The notes beneath the pieces were generated by a model. It was not told where the DNA came from. It worked only from the letters and a program-made list of their open reading frames with translations, and searched no databases. From contig JAFAQB010000020.1 in assembly GCA_019246625.1 (NCBI GenBank), positions 1 to 64,000 of the forward strand: a stretch of 64,000 nucleotides of DNA, written 5' to 3'. A program made the translations under genes and the position numbers. This DNA is from Nitrososphaeraceae archaeon (lineage in GTDB: Archaea > Thermoproteota > Nitrososphaeria > Nitrososphaerales > Nitrososphaeraceae). Below, piece by piece: positions 55,269-64,000 of the stretch; position 1 is the stretch's first letter; every line of letters begins with the position of its first letter.

Positions 55269-56747
55269 CTAGCATCTAAAAACATATTTGTCTAAGCTAT
55301 CATCCTTACAAGGATCGCTCATTTGTCTGATATTCCGATTCTTATAGGCTTGTAATCCTTGCTTATTCATGTTTGTTGCTTGTCTTACCATCTTCAAAGT
55401 GATAGCATCGTGAGTATCTGACAGATATATAGCATATATTAGCGCAGTGTCTTTTCCTTTAGTTTTTCTTAATGTCCTGCCTATTCTCTGTGTTATTTGG
55501 TTCATATTAGATGTTGTTGCCAATATTATTGCTATTCTAACTTCTGGCACATCGTATCCTATTTCTAACGTATGTACAGAAAGTAATGGAAAGAATTCTT
55601 TTCCCCATTCTGACAGTATTTTATGTCTCTCTTTTGATTTTAGTTTACTATCTATTACCATAGAGACTATTCCTTGGTTTTGTAACAGCTTCTTTAACTT
55701 CTCGATAGATTCTATGGTCTCACTAAAAACCATGATTCTTTCATCAGGATGCCTATCTTTTATCAGATTTACAGCAGATATTAATTTATTTTCAGCACAA
55801 TTTACTAAATCCTTTCTCCTTTTAACATTTGCAAACCATGATCTCGCTAACCCCGCAGTATGTCCTCCTTTTTTTAATATAGAGATTATCGATTTCGGAT
55901 CAGAGGTACCAAGATATTCAGATATGTTTCTGATTTTAGAAGAGCACTCGCTATAAATTTTTTTCTCATGATAAGTAAGATGAACTTTTGTTGGAATAAC
56001 AACAGGTTTTGCTAATCTCTTATCTCTTACAGCATCTTTTATCATATACCTCTTGATGGGTGGAAGCAATGACAGAATAGTATTATATTTAGGATCTTCT
56101 TCATCTATAGTTGCAGTCAGTCCCAATAATAGTTTTTTATGATCTACTGATACTACAACCTCAAATATTTTTCTCAGAGTTGTAGCAGTATCACTTACTA
56201 AATGTATCTCGTCGAATATTAGCATCTTAGAATTGTATACAAGATCTACATTGTTAATTATGCTCTGATATGTGCTTATGGTTATTTCGCGAGCCTCCTT
56301 GCGCTCTCCGAAAAAGACTCCTACCTTCTCTTTTGGGATATTATATCTTTCTAATCTGTTTATATTTTGTTCTATTAGGATAATACGTGGTACCAGAAAA
56401 AGTATATTGAAAGAATTACTAGTGTTAGCGCTATTGTTTTGAAAGTCAGTATAATTGTTACGATTATTCGTAGCATTAAGACCAGCTTTTGAATGCAATA
56501 TTATTAACTCTTCAGCTGCCCTTTTTGCGCATTCAAACGCTATTTCTGTTTTACCGGTGCCAGTACTGTATATTAATAAACCTTTATAGCCGTTTGATAC
56601 CCAAGCATCAACAGCTTCGAGCTGATCCTTTGTAAGACTAAATGGAAATTTTAGCGATAAAATAGCTGCTGGTATTGATGGTGTTGATGTCGAGCTTGTA
56701 GATGATGCTAACTCTGATGTTATTTCGGTTGGTTTTGAATCCAGCAT
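55269..56747 (-). CDS. xpb: XPB-like superfamily 2 DNA helicase
   Basis: 492 residues. After a Ser/Thr-rich N-terminus, the Q-like segment LTKDQLEAVDAW precedes motif I STGTGKTEIAFE (61-72), motif II FDEIH (about 178), motif III GLTAT and motif VI QRIGRTLRKTKG (about 419). The short form without a large N-terminal DNA-damage domain, and the QR.GR.LR ending, suit archaeal XPB/Rad25-type helicases. Such enzymes unwind or translocate on dsDNA in repair or transcription and bind the Bax1 nuclease. The Bax1-like gene of this window is 49 kb away, so pairing, if real, is not through an operon. Other SF2 translocases are the alternative. Confidence 0.8.
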   Translation of the reverse strand: MLDSKPTEITSELASSTSSTSTPSIPAAILSLKFPFSLTKDQLEAVDAWVSNGYKGLLIYSTGTGKTEIAFECAKRAAEELIILHSKAGLNATNNRNNYTDFQNNSANTSNSFNILFLVPRIILIEQNINRLERYNIPKEKVGVFFGERKEAREITISTYQSIINNVDLVYNSKMLIFDEIHLVSDTATTLRKIFEVVVSVDHKKLLLGLTATIDEEDPKYNTILSLLPPIKRYMIKDAVRDKRLAKPVVIPTKVHLTYHEKKIYSECSSKIRNISEYLGTSDPKSIISILKKGGHTAGLARSWFANVKRRKDLVNCAENKLISAVNLIKDRHPDERIMVFSETIESIEKLKKLLQNQGIVSMVIDSKLKSKERHKILSEWGKEFFPLLSVHTLEIGYDVPEVRIAIILATTSNMNQITQRIGRTLRKTKGKDTALIYAIYLSDTHDAITLKMVRQATNMNKQGLQAYKNRNIRQMSDPCKDDSLDKYVFRC

Positions 56748-56963
56748 ATCGTAATATACTATAATACCAAATATAGGCCCAATTGAAAAATGTTACCTAT
56801 ATCATAATCTACGACATCGTCAAAAAGTTTCTAAATGACTAGAATTTAAATTCTTTAATTACAATTTCATAATATATTTGTAAGATATCTAAGGTACTTG
56901 CACAAACAATATTTCCTGACTACTAGAGAAGGTCTTAAAATCCCTTGTTTTCATTATTGTAGG

Positions 56964-57092
56964 TTATAGCAATTTCTCGCCTCTAATTTTTCGTAAGCAA
57001 TTAGGATGAAAATGTGAACCTTTCTGATCTGTTACAACAGTGGTGTGAATAGCATTGTTACAATAGGCACAATATCTATGACAATACATCAT
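56964..57092 (-). CDS. 42-residue zinc protein with LIM-like half-finger
   Basis: Minus strand, ATG 57092 (or 57089). MMYCHRYCAYCNNAIHTTVV is followed by GSHFHPNCLRKIRGE: CxxC at residues 8-11, H29 and C32 in FHPNC, plus C4 and H5 in front. The CxxC...HxHPxC spacing is like the first half of a LIM or GATA-type domain. Very small but well conserved in pattern; family unknown. It lies 216 bases upstream of the XPB-like gene, same strand. Confidence 0.55.
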   Translation of the reverse strand: MMYCHRYCAYCNNAIHTTVVTDQKGSHFHPNCLRKIRGEKLL

Positions 57093-57925
57093 TTGTGAGC
57101 TACACCTGCACCAATAGAATATGCATTATATTAGTTTCCTTCATGAGAGAGGCATATTGCTTTACCTAATTTAGGAGTGATTTATTTGTCAACATAGGTG
57201 CAAACTAGCATGCATACATTAACGGTGGGAAATGAATCCCAGCGTAAGGAGCTAGGGTGATTACGATAAAGGCTCGACCAGAAAACAACAGAGCATTATA
57301 TAGAAATATTCAGATTAATTTTGAAAGTATTAAAAAACCAATCAACATTGCTGTAAATCAAGTCATCATTCCTCCTTTTTACTTGTGTCATACAGCATCT
57401 ATTTACGTTTACAATCACAGTATCAAGAATAGACTATTTGTCTTTTAGATTTTGCTCTTGTAACATATTTCTGGAGTTTAGCCAGAATAAAATGCAGCAG
57501 TATCGCTACGATTTATAGCACGTAGTTCAGTACAGACTATTACATATCTCTTGTCACAGTTTTATATTTTGGTTGTCGTACAGAATCGGATTCCTGTTAG
57601 CTTCAGGCTATTGATCATAAGTCCCATGTTCTACGTTATACAGTTCTAACACGAGGCAAGCAGTAGGTAAAGTCTTGTAATCTTATTATTATTTCATCAT
57701 CATAGACCGTATCCTCGCTTTTCTCCAATGCTAACAATGATGTCAGTTTTTCTTCTTATATTATTTTAATTGTCATCATAATACACGAAATCAAGGAGCT
57801 TAACTCAGAATCGTAACCGTGTAATAAGAATATAATGAGACTTGGAAGAAAATGATAAAATGCAGGAATGATAATTACTAGGAACAAAAGAAATATTTTT
57901 GAGTTTTTGTTATAGCTGTTCTTTA
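57093..57925. other. Long spacer without a supported gene
   Basis: About 830 bases. A 63-codon frame (57257-57448) shows no family likeness. No tRNA or repeat seen. Confidence 0.4.
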
Positions 57926-58579
57926 TCAAATCATATTGGTAGAAGCGCGAGCTACAAGTTTTGCTATTCTAATAGGTTCTGGAATTGCACCTTGTAGAGT
58001 AAAAGAATTAAGTATTCTGATAGCAGCTTTTGGAGATAAGCCCCAATATCGTATAAAAAGAGATTTACCAGTTTTAAGTGTAACCTGATCTCTTCTACCC
58101 AATTTAGCATACTGATCAAGCTTTAATTGAAAGCTATCAGCAAAATGATATCGTATATTAGATTCAATACCCTTAGAATCTTCAAATGTTATTCCAATTA
58201 CAGGAAGTCCAGTTTCGTTTTGAATTAATTGACCATCAATAATATTGTACATGCTAATAATTAAACCACCCAACATTATGCAGTTTATATCATCCCTTTT
58301 CAATGACTTGAACATATAGAGAATATTCTCCGTTGAATCATTGCCGCTTAATGTCGCAGTACCAAAAATAGCTCCATCAATTATCAAATCGCGTCTCATT
58401 ACCACACCAGCAAGTGTAGATTTTATATTGAACTTCCTAAAACTTTCTGCTACCCCAAAAACTCGGAGTCCCTTTTTCTCTAGATTAAGGTTACAATTCT
58501 CATAATGGTCCCTGTTTTGGGATTTGCTGTCATTAAAAAAAATCCTAACTGACATTATAATGGGGTTAACTGAGTCCAT
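57926..58579 (-). CDS. DUF99 (UPF0215) family protein
   Basis: 217 residues. KKGLRVFGVAESFRKF, LAGVVMRRDLIIDGAIFG, ATLSGNDSTENIL and MLGGLIISMYNIIDG are the characteristic blocks of DUF99, a family widespread in archaea. Its fold is RNase-H/endonuclease-V-like, and some members are suspected nucleases, but catalytic residues are not established from sequence. Complete; faces the response regulator gene divergently with 101 bases between starts. Confidence 0.88.
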   Translation of the reverse strand: MDSVNPIIMSVRIFFNDSKSQNRDHYENCNLNLEKKGLRVFGVAESFRKFNIKSTLAGVVMRRDLIIDGAIFGTATLSGNDSTENILYMFKSLKRDDINCIMLGGLIISMYNIIDGQLIQNETGLPVIGITFEDSKGIESNIRYHFADSFQLKLDQYAKLGRRDQVTLKTGKSLFIRYWGLSPKAAIRILNSFTLQGAIPEPIRIAKLVARASTNMI

Positions 58580-58680
58580 AAAATAAATATCTTGGTTTGA
58601 TCGGTAAAAGGATATAAGTTTTAGAAGACTTTTACATGTTATCTTATATTTAGAAATCTTGTGATACTTTAGAGGGATCC

Positions 58681-59091
58681 TTGACTACATCATCATCAAA
58701 CACAACAAACGACATAACAGAAACCAGAATCTTAGTAGTAGATGATGAGCCTGATGTTAATTTAACACTCAAGGTATCATTAGAAGATAAGGGATTCAAA
58801 GTTGACGCATTTGACGATCCTCTTTTGGCATTGGAGAACTTTAAAGCTGGAGTGTATGGCCTTTTAATTCTAGATATTAAAATGCCAGAGATGAATGGAT
58901 TTGAATTATACAGAGAAATAAAAAAGTTAGATAATAAAGTTAAGGTATGCTTTCTGACAGCTTTAAATGAATTGCATGATTATGAAGCTTATAGGAAAGA
59001 AGTCTTTCCTAAAATAGGCGAAAGATATTTTATTCAAAAGCCAATTGAAAATGAAGAGATGATAAATAGAGTGAATCAAATGATGAGATGA
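58681..59091 (+). CDS. Stand-alone response regulator receiver protein
   Basis: 136 residues from TTG 58681. A Thr/Ser/Asn-rich lead of about 16 residues, then one REC domain: ILVVDDEPDV (acidic pair), LLILDIKMPEMNG with the phospho-Asp (about residue 64), FLTALNE, and FIQKPIENEE. No output domain. Paralog of the regulator at 3574-3936, with a longer loop between beta-4 and beta-5. No partner kinase nearby. Confidence 0.87.
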   Translation: MTTSSSNTTNDITETRILVVDDEPDVNLTLKVSLEDKGFKVDAFDDPLLALENFKAGVYGLLILDIKMPEMNGFELYREIKKLDNKVKVCFLTALNELHDYEAYRKEVFPKIGERYFIQKPIENEEMINRVNQMMR

Positions 59092-59559
59092 TGACTGGTT
59101 GAAAACAGAAATATGATGCTAAAAATTACAGCTTCCACATATCCTATATAATAGGTGCTTTGGCTTTGTTCATTTACCGACATGGCTTTAGCTTGAGCAT
59201 GATTAATTATTCTTATGTAGAATATAACTCAAAATATCTGTGCTATGCTTTACAATTATTTTTTATATTGTTCAGGCCTTTTTCTTAATAAAGACATCAG
59301 AACACTTATCTTTATTAATCACAAGAAACCATGTATTGGCTTGGAATCGGATTCAACAGACCAAGCAAGATATTGAAAAAGAGAATGACAATATCCGAAT
59401 TAATATGTGCATTACTATGAAAGCTAAATAGAAGGACGGAACTCTTTTGGAGAATAACATAGCAATAAATATTAGATGTAGATATCCAATCTGACCATAG
59501 TCTATCGCAGGAACCTAATAATACATTTTTATTTTCGAGATCAGAGTGAAATAACTTGC
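59092..59559. other. Spacer with one doubtful ORF
   Basis: A GTG-started 63-codon frame (59240-59431) begins hydrophobic and ends with an Asn/Lys/Glu helix (TKQDIEKENDNIRIN), conceivably a small membrane protein, but has no support from start signals or family. Otherwise empty. Confidence 0.3.
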
Positions 59560-60633
59560 TTGTTTGATAAGAAAAACAGAAAGGACTCCGCCAATGTAAC
59601 AATATTTGGATTTAATTCGAGTTTAGCTATAATAGTAGTCCTCATCGCTCCCACTCTAATCACCATTATATTATATCCTAATACTTTTAGCCTTTCATGG
59701 AATCAAGGACGTGGAGGATTTCTCTTTGCAATGGCTTTTATTGCAGCAGAGTTATTTGGTATACAGTCCAGAATTGCGAGAAAGAGATTCTACATAGTAA
59801 TTGGGTTATCGATGATCACTATTGGATATTTTATAGCGTTACCGTTAGGTCTTAAAGATTCAATTATAGCTGTTGCGCCTTATTATAAGGTTCAGCTAGT
59901 TGATAGTTGGGAGTGGTTATGGGACTTTGTTATCATGGCTCTTTATGTGGGCTTATCGCTTGGCATATTGTTTGGAAAGAAATGGTATAAAATTGCTCCT
60001 GCAGGAGTTATTTATCTTATTGGTAGTGCAATAATCCTCTCACTTGATGCGTTCTTTCCTTTTGATAGTCTTGGTCCTCTTCAGTTTATTGTACCAGGAT
60101 ATTTGCAAATAGATCAGGATTTGATAAATTTCATTAATAGTCATGTTATGAATTTGGGTCCCGGCTCAGCAGCAACTGCTCGAGGCAATTTACTTGTATT
60201 AAATGGATTGCATGGTCCATTTGCATTACAGGTGTTTTGGCCCTCAGCAGGCGTCCATAGTATGATTATTTATACGCTCGTAATGCTTGCTTTCCTTCTC
60301 AAAATGAATATTCCTCTTCAAAGGAAACTTATTTATTTTTTAATAGGAACTGTTGGAACTGCTACAGTCAATTTAATTCGCATAATTTCATTATCCTTGT
60401 TTGCATTAATGATAACAACCAATGTAAATCAATGGGAAGAATTTCATTCTGTTGCTGGAGAAATCATGTTTCTTCCTTGGTTGGGGATCTATCTTGCCAG
60501 TGTCATATATATTGAAAGTAAAAGATCACATCAGTTCCTGTCAACATCGCAATCGACAACTAAGTCTGCCACTACGTCTGCAAATGATCCTTTACACAAT
60601 GGTAATAATACTGATAATGCAGCGGGATCGTAG
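59560..60633 (+). CDS. Exosortase/archaeosortase homolog with Ser in place of the catalytic Cys
   Basis: 357 residues from TTG 59560, with about eight transmembrane helices. The three conserved regions of the exosortase/archaeosortase superfamily are present: WPSAGVHSMIIY, with Ser229 where Cys normally stands; NLIRIISLS with Arg274; and EEFHSVAGE with His296. The classic enzymes are transpeptidases that cut a C-terminal PGF- or PEP-type tripartite signal and attach the protein to lipid or another anchor. The Ser replacement implies either altered chemistry or a non-catalytic role. The Asn/Thr-rich tail is low complexity. A GT-C glycosyltransferase gene follows, fitting cell-surface glycoprotein handling. 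Confidence 0.85.
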   Translation: MFDKKNRKDSANVTIFGFNSSLAIIVVLIAPTLITIILYPNTFSLSWNQGRGGFLFAMAFIAAELFGIQSRIARKRFYIVIGLSMITIGYFIALPLGLKDSIIAVAPYYKVQLVDSWEWLWDFVIMALYVGLSLGILFGKKWYKIAPAGVIYLIGSAIILSLDAFFPFDSLGPLQFIVPGYLQIDQDLINFINSHVMNLGPGSAATARGNLLVLNGLHGPFALQVFWPSAGVHSMIIYTLVMLAFLLKMNIPLQRKLIYFLIGTVGTATVNLIRIISLSLFALMITTNVNQWEEFHSVAGEIMFLPWLGIYLASVIYIESKRSHQFLSTSQSTTKSATTSANDPLHNGNNTDNAAGS

Positions 60634-60782
60634 TCAATTTTTTCCAAGCATAAAAGTGGTGAAATTACTGATGCACTATATTGTATTATCAAATAACATT
60701 TGCTTTCCCTGTTGGAAACAACACAGAATAGCTTTTAGTATATGCAGTACCTCATTAATTGTTATATTAGTAGTCGACAGAA

Positions 60783-62303
60783 TTGTGTAAACACTTGATT
60801 CAGTTATGCAATCTTTCTCCTGTCTTGTTTCTAATTATACCTCTGATATTATCTGCATTTACTCATTTTTGGAACCCCTTAGGGTTTCCTAGGTTATACT
60901 TTGACGAGGGCATATACATGCGAAGAGCTATGCATGTGCTAACTGGTCAAGGTCCTCAAGAAGAAGTAACGTTTTACGACCACCCATACTTTGGACAACT
61001 CTTTTTAGCAGGTGTTTTGGGAAGCATAAGCTACCCACATTCTCTTCTCCCTCCAAATACAGGTAGCAACATGCAGAATTTTATAGAAATGCTCTATTTT
61101 GTTCCGAGAATAATGATGGGAATTCTTGCTGTTATCGACACGTTTCTTATTTACAAAATATCAGAATATTATTATAGCAGAAAAATTGCATTCATTTCTT
61201 CGACTCTTTTTGCAGTAATGCCATCAACATGGTTTATTAGATGGATATTGTTAGATTCTATTCAAATTACTTTAATTTTGTCCTCAATATTGTTTGCAGT
61301 GTATACAAGACATTCTAAAGATAAAAATAAGAAAAGTAGACCAAAACTTCCACTAATCTTACTTTCTGGTATATTTTTAGGGTTAGCAATATTTACAAAA
61401 ATTCCTGCGTTTACCATGATTCCCCTGGTAGGCTTTCTTGTTTACATAAAGAACCACAACATGGATTCCAAAAAATTGCTTGGATTATGGCTTATCCCCG
61501 TGATCCTCATACCCTCAGTTTGGCCCGCTTACAGCATGTCAATTGGTCGATTTAATTTCTGGGTAGCAGGTATCTTGTGGCAAGTGCACCGAGAAAGCCA
61601 GCCATTTCTAGCTTCTATAGATAGTTTCTTCAAAAATGATCCAATTTTACTGACGCTTGGCATAGCTGGCTTAGCTTTTGCAATAATAAAAAAAGATTTT
61701 CTGCTTTTATTGTGGTCAATTCCATTTATAATTTTCCTCTTCCTCATTGGATATGTATCATCATATCACCTGATTCCATTATTGCCAGTACTTTGTATTG
61801 CAGGTGCCGCATTAATAGAAGATATAGTAAACAAACTTAGTAAAAGAAATGTTCTGAGGACATTACTGATATCTGCCATAGCTTCATCAATAGGAATCTT
61901 TGGGCTAATTAATACCGCCTTACTAATAACAACAAATACCAATTCCTCTTATTTTAAATCAGCAGCTTTTGTTGTTCAATACTTACAGAATATTAATCAT
62001 GAATCTTTTCATTCTAACTTTAACAAAATAACTGTAATTGCAGATCCTTTTTTCTTATGGATACCCCAATACATATTTCAATTGGATTTCAATTACAGAA
62101 TGTATTATGATAACACACCAATTAAGACTCAAAGAGCTCTTTTGATAATCGATCACGGTCTTATGAATTCCATGTCAAGGAACGATGATGCAGCCAAACA
62201 GCTAAAAGAGATCTATCATTCCCCTAAAACAAACATATTAAGAATATTTGGGGAAAATGGGAATATAGATAACCAAATATCAATATACCAGTATGTAAAA
62301 TAA
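60783..62303 (+). CDS. GT-C family membrane glycosyltransferase (PMT/ArnT-like, GT39/83)
   Basis: 506 residues from TTG 60783. An N-terminal membrane helix is followed by a first extracytoplasmic loop with YFDEGIYMRRAM, whose acidic pair is the metal/substrate motif of lipid-phosphate-sugar-dependent transferases, then FYDHPYFGQLFLAG with the His/Pro pattern of the same family. Ten or more hydrophobic helices complete it. Such enzymes move a sugar from a polyprenyl-phosphate donor to a protein or lipid outside the cell. Follows the exosortase homolog by 149 bases, same strand. Confidence 0.85.
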   Translation: MCKHLIQLCNLSPVLFLIIPLILSAFTHFWNPLGFPRLYFDEGIYMRRAMHVLTGQGPQEEVTFYDHPYFGQLFLAGVLGSISYPHSLLPPNTGSNMQNFIEMLYFVPRIMMGILAVIDTFLIYKISEYYYSRKIAFISSTLFAVMPSTWFIRWILLDSIQITLILSSILFAVYTRHSKDKNKKSRPKLPLILLSGIFLGLAIFTKIPAFTMIPLVGFLVYIKNHNMDSKKLLGLWLIPVILIPSVWPAYSMSIGRFNFWVAGILWQVHRESQPFLASIDSFFKNDPILLTLGIAGLAFAIIKKDFLLLLWSIPFIIFLFLIGYVSSYHLIPLLPVLCIAGAALIEDIVNKLSKRNVLRTLLISAIASSIGIFGLINTALLITTNTNSSYFKSAAFVVQYLQNINHESFHSNFNKITVIADPFFLWIPQYIFQLDFNYRMYYDNTPIKTQRALLIIDHGLMNSMSRNDDAAKQLKEIYHSPKTNILRIFGENGNIDNQISIYQYVK

Positions 62304-62365
62304 TATTGGAAATGTTGAATTACAGGCGCATTTATTCATTCAACTAAGAAATTAAAACTGAGCGA

Positions 62366-62400
62366 TAGGATGTGATGTTAGTTGCATTCATCACATCCTA
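62366..62400. terminator. Perfect 12-bp inverted repeat between convergent genes
   Basis: TAGGATGTGATG at 62366-62377 pairs exactly with its complement at 62389-62400, leaving an 11-base loop. It lies between the stop of the glycosyltransferase (62303) and the stop of the convergent secreted protein (62410), so could end or stabilise one or both transcripts; no T-run follows, so it need not be an intrinsic terminator. Confidence 0.45.
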
Positions 62401-62409
62401 GCTGCCGAT

Positions 62410-62802
62410 CTAAGGCTGGAGTTTATTGGAGAATATTTTGCCATAACAAACTGCTACACTGCTTAGACTCAGCTTCCCATTGCTATCAACAGTTTTTTGC
62501 TTTACACACTGATTGAATTGATCCAGATTGAATTGATCTTGTGCACCAAGACTCGGCTTTGTTGTATTGGAGATTGGATTAGGGTTGGTGTTAAAGCTGG
62601 AGCTTGGGTTGGTATAATTGCTATTGGAGACTGGATTAGGGCTGATCATATTATTGTTTGAATCAGGGTTAGTGTCAAGGATCTTTAGATCGTTATCTTT
62701 GGAAGCTATTGCTAAATCAACGTTTAACGATAGAAAGGTTACTGCTGCGGCAATAGCAATTACTGCAAATAGTATTGATGGCACTCTTGTATTCATTGCC
62801 AT
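62410..62802 (-). CDS. Small secreted low-complexity protein
   Basis: 130 residues from ATG 62802. A signal peptide (TRVPSILFAVIAIAAAVTFL, ending near LAIAS) is followed by an Asn/Pro/Ser/Thr-rich linker with imperfect repeats of the NPNPISNT type (about 45-85), then a compact end containing two cysteines (QFNQCVKQKT and SSVAVCYG) that may form a disulfide. The linker is the kind of segment often N- or O-glycosylated. Adjacent to the surface glycosylation gene. Function unknown. Confidence 0.7.
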   Translation of the reverse strand: MAMNTRVPSILFAVIAIAAAVTFLSLNVDLAIASKDNDLKILDTNPDSNNNMISPNPVSNSNYTNPSSSFNTNPNPISNTTKPSLGAQDQFNLDQFNQCVKQKTVDSNGKLSLSSVAVCYGKIFSNKLQP

Positions 62803-63258
62803 CAAGTAAACATATGATTTTATAAGAAATATGATTATTATTTTACTTTATTACATATAGAAAACACTTATCGTTATAAGATGCTATCGATTAGTAACGC
62901 TCAATTATTTTCTACTATATAGTAACACATGGCAGCAGTACATATTCGAATAAGTCTTTTTCTATGACAATAGATCGATTGAAATAATAGGAATAGAATA
63001 TGTTCAAGATAGTTCGTTTGATTGTATCTACATTATTACAACGTGTTTTCTAAAGATGAATCGGATAATAATTTCTCTGTCATTCCAATCTTCTATTTGT
63101 CATTTTCCCTAACTGTAATCAATATTTTTGCTTGTCGGTAAACCACAATTAAGACGCAGGTTATTAACTATCTGTACAGCACAGCTCGATAATTACATTA
63201 TATTGTATAGATCATGTACTGCTACCATATTTATAATAGACTGTAACTTCTATCTTCG
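62803..63258. other. Spacer without a gene
   Basis: About 450 AT-rich bases holding the promoters of the flanking genes; no coding-like frame. A 60-codon frame at 63128-63310 overlaps the CDSGH gene in another frame and is a shadow. Confidence 0.4.
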
Positions 63259-63453
63259 ATGGCTAGATTTGTTAGGAAAGAAGATAAGGGTCCAATGGAA
63301 GTCAAAGTAGGAAATGAAAGTAGATGGATTTGTATGTGCGGGTTAAGTGGAAATCAACCTTTCTGTGATGGCTCACATAAAAAAACAGCAGATGAAGAAG
63401 CAGGCAAAGTCTACAGATACAATCCTGATGGAACTAGGAGTGAGATCCAGTAA
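63259..63453 (+). CDS. CDGSH-type iron-sulfur protein
   Basis: 64 residues from ATG 63259. The [2Fe-2S] motif is complete: C25-x-C27, then C36-D-G-S-H40 (CMCGLSGNQPFCDGSH), the three Cys plus one His ligation unique to CDGSH proteins (mitoNEET/Miner relatives). A single domain with no membrane helix. These small clusters are redox-active and labile; in archaea the partner is unknown. Complete, monocistronic. Confidence 0.92.
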   Translation: MARFVRKEDKGPMEVKVGNESRWICMCGLSGNQPFCDGSHKKTADEEAGKVYRYNPDGTRSEIQ

Positions 63454-63690
63454 AGACAAAAATATTGCTTGTTTACTATTATTTTTGTATAGTGAAAGCT
63501 ACCGCATTTGTATGGACATAGTATGCGTAATTGGCCTGTTTTTACGAATATCGCATTACAGATTATGTCAATGTTCAATTCTCGCCAATTTCTGATTTAT
63601 TTGCAAACTTAACTATAACATGCGGTTGGCGAGGAAGGTGACGATGACGCATTATATTGAGCACTGTATTTTTGAGGATTTAAGCAAATA

Positions 63691-64000
63691 CTACTTTAGA
63701 GGAATTCGATATAGATCCTTCTGTCCCACATTCTCCCATGCTCCCATACCTCTATTTTCACCACGTTCTCCATTTTTTCCGCCTTTACTTGGCAATTCTA
63801 TGATCTCATTGACAAGGATTTCTTTTGGAGTCATTGGAGGCCAAATCATTGCAACATACTCACCGGGATTTCCTGCCTTGTCAAGATGTGCATTCTGCAT
63901 CTTCTCTTTTTTGAACCCTTTTAAGACAAGTTTTTCTTTTACTTGCTCAAAGAAATCTTTCTTCCCATGCAATATAATGTAAATAGTTTTAGTAGTATCC
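63691..64000 (-). CDS. Hypothetical protein, partial at the right edge
   Basis: The minus-strand frame stays open to the window edge, so the gene starts beyond 64000. A TTG at 63972 is unlikely to be the real start, because upstream residues (TKTIYIILHGKKDFFEQ) already form a regular strand and helix. The visible 100 or so residues contain LVLKGFKKEKMQ, AHLDKAGNPGEYVAMIWPP, VNEIIELP and a Gly/Arg-rich tail. No recognised family. Confidence 0.6.
   Translation of the reverse strand, partial: DTTKTIYIILHGKKDFFEQVKEKLVLKGFKKEKMQNAHLDKAGNPGEYVAMIWPPMTPKEILVNEIIELPSKGGKNGERGENRGMGAWENVGQKDLYRIPLK

Noticed and set aside
57257-57448. 63-codon plus-strand frame
   Set aside because: No family likeness and no start signal.
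1-64000. tRNA, rRNA and CRISPR features
   Set aside because: Looked for T-loop-like GGTTCRANTCC sequences with acceptor stems and for regularly spaced repeats by eye; none found. A tRNA with an intron could have been missed.

Overview
The window looks like part of the genome of an AT-rich ammonia-oxidising archaeon (Thaumarchaeota / Nitrososphaeria), most like the Nitrosocosmicus-Nitrososphaera side of that phylum. The informational genes are archaeal: L44e, S27e, S19e, L15e, PDCD5, Rpp21 of RNase P, Nep1, and Kae1 and Bud32 of KEOPS. Other features that fit are an archaeal cobalamin-assembly operon, a GTP-cyclohydrolase-III riboflavin operon, an exported type-1 copper protein, an exosortase homolog, stand-alone response regulators and many tiny zinc-binding proteins. 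The genus is an inference; no rRNA or ammonia oxidation gene is present. I saw no rRNA, tRNA or CRISPR array.

Layout. 0-9.5 kb is sparse: an OB-fold protein, a phosphoesterase, a response regulator, a DUF790/Bax1-like nuclease and a FAD oxidoreductase, separated by decayed genes (a PAC2 proteasome-chaperone homolog and a cyclophilin). 10-18.5 kb is dense core: L44e-S27e, the minus-strand cobalamin operon (PLP enzyme, shortened cobyric acid synthase, CbiB, CobS, CobY), aspartate-semialdehyde dehydrogenase, an Lrp regulator, heme farnesyltransferase and Nep1. 18.6-28 kb is accessory: a histidine-kinase relic, an IS5-type transposase relic, a C2H2 protein, the Rpp21-S19e-PDCD5 group, a base-composition-odd S10 carboxypeptidase, a SWIM-finger relic and a PepSY-like protein. 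28-35 kb holds a reductase/CitE-like lyase pair and the six-gene riboflavin operon. 35-44 kb has tiny zinc proteins, L15e, a SerA-like dehydrogenase, a radical SAM enzyme and the copper protein. 44-56.7 kb holds Ham1, Bud32, a PH-like protein, Kae1, an Obg-type GTPase, a degenerate PurF homolog with a 108-residue partner, a thioredoxin-domain protein, TatA, an arginase-family enzyme and an XPB-like helicase. 57-64 kb has DUF99, a second response regulator, an exosortase homolog whose nucleophile is Ser, a GT-C glycosyltransferase, a lipid- or surface-type secreted protein, a CDGSH protein and a partial gene at the right edge.

How it works together. Two cofactor operons dominate. The riboflavin operon contains an amidohydrolase whose metal and Glu motifs look like those of deaminases, placed between the GTP cyclohydrolase III and reductase genes; it is a good candidate for a step of archaeal riboflavin synthesis that lacks an assigned enzyme. 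In the cobalamin operon the cobyric acid synthase lacks its glutaminase domain, and separately the PurF homolog has lost its glutaminase nucleophile and its PRPP loop. At least five recognisable decayed genes lie in the long spacers, so much of the apparently empty DNA here is gene remnant rather than never-coding sequence.
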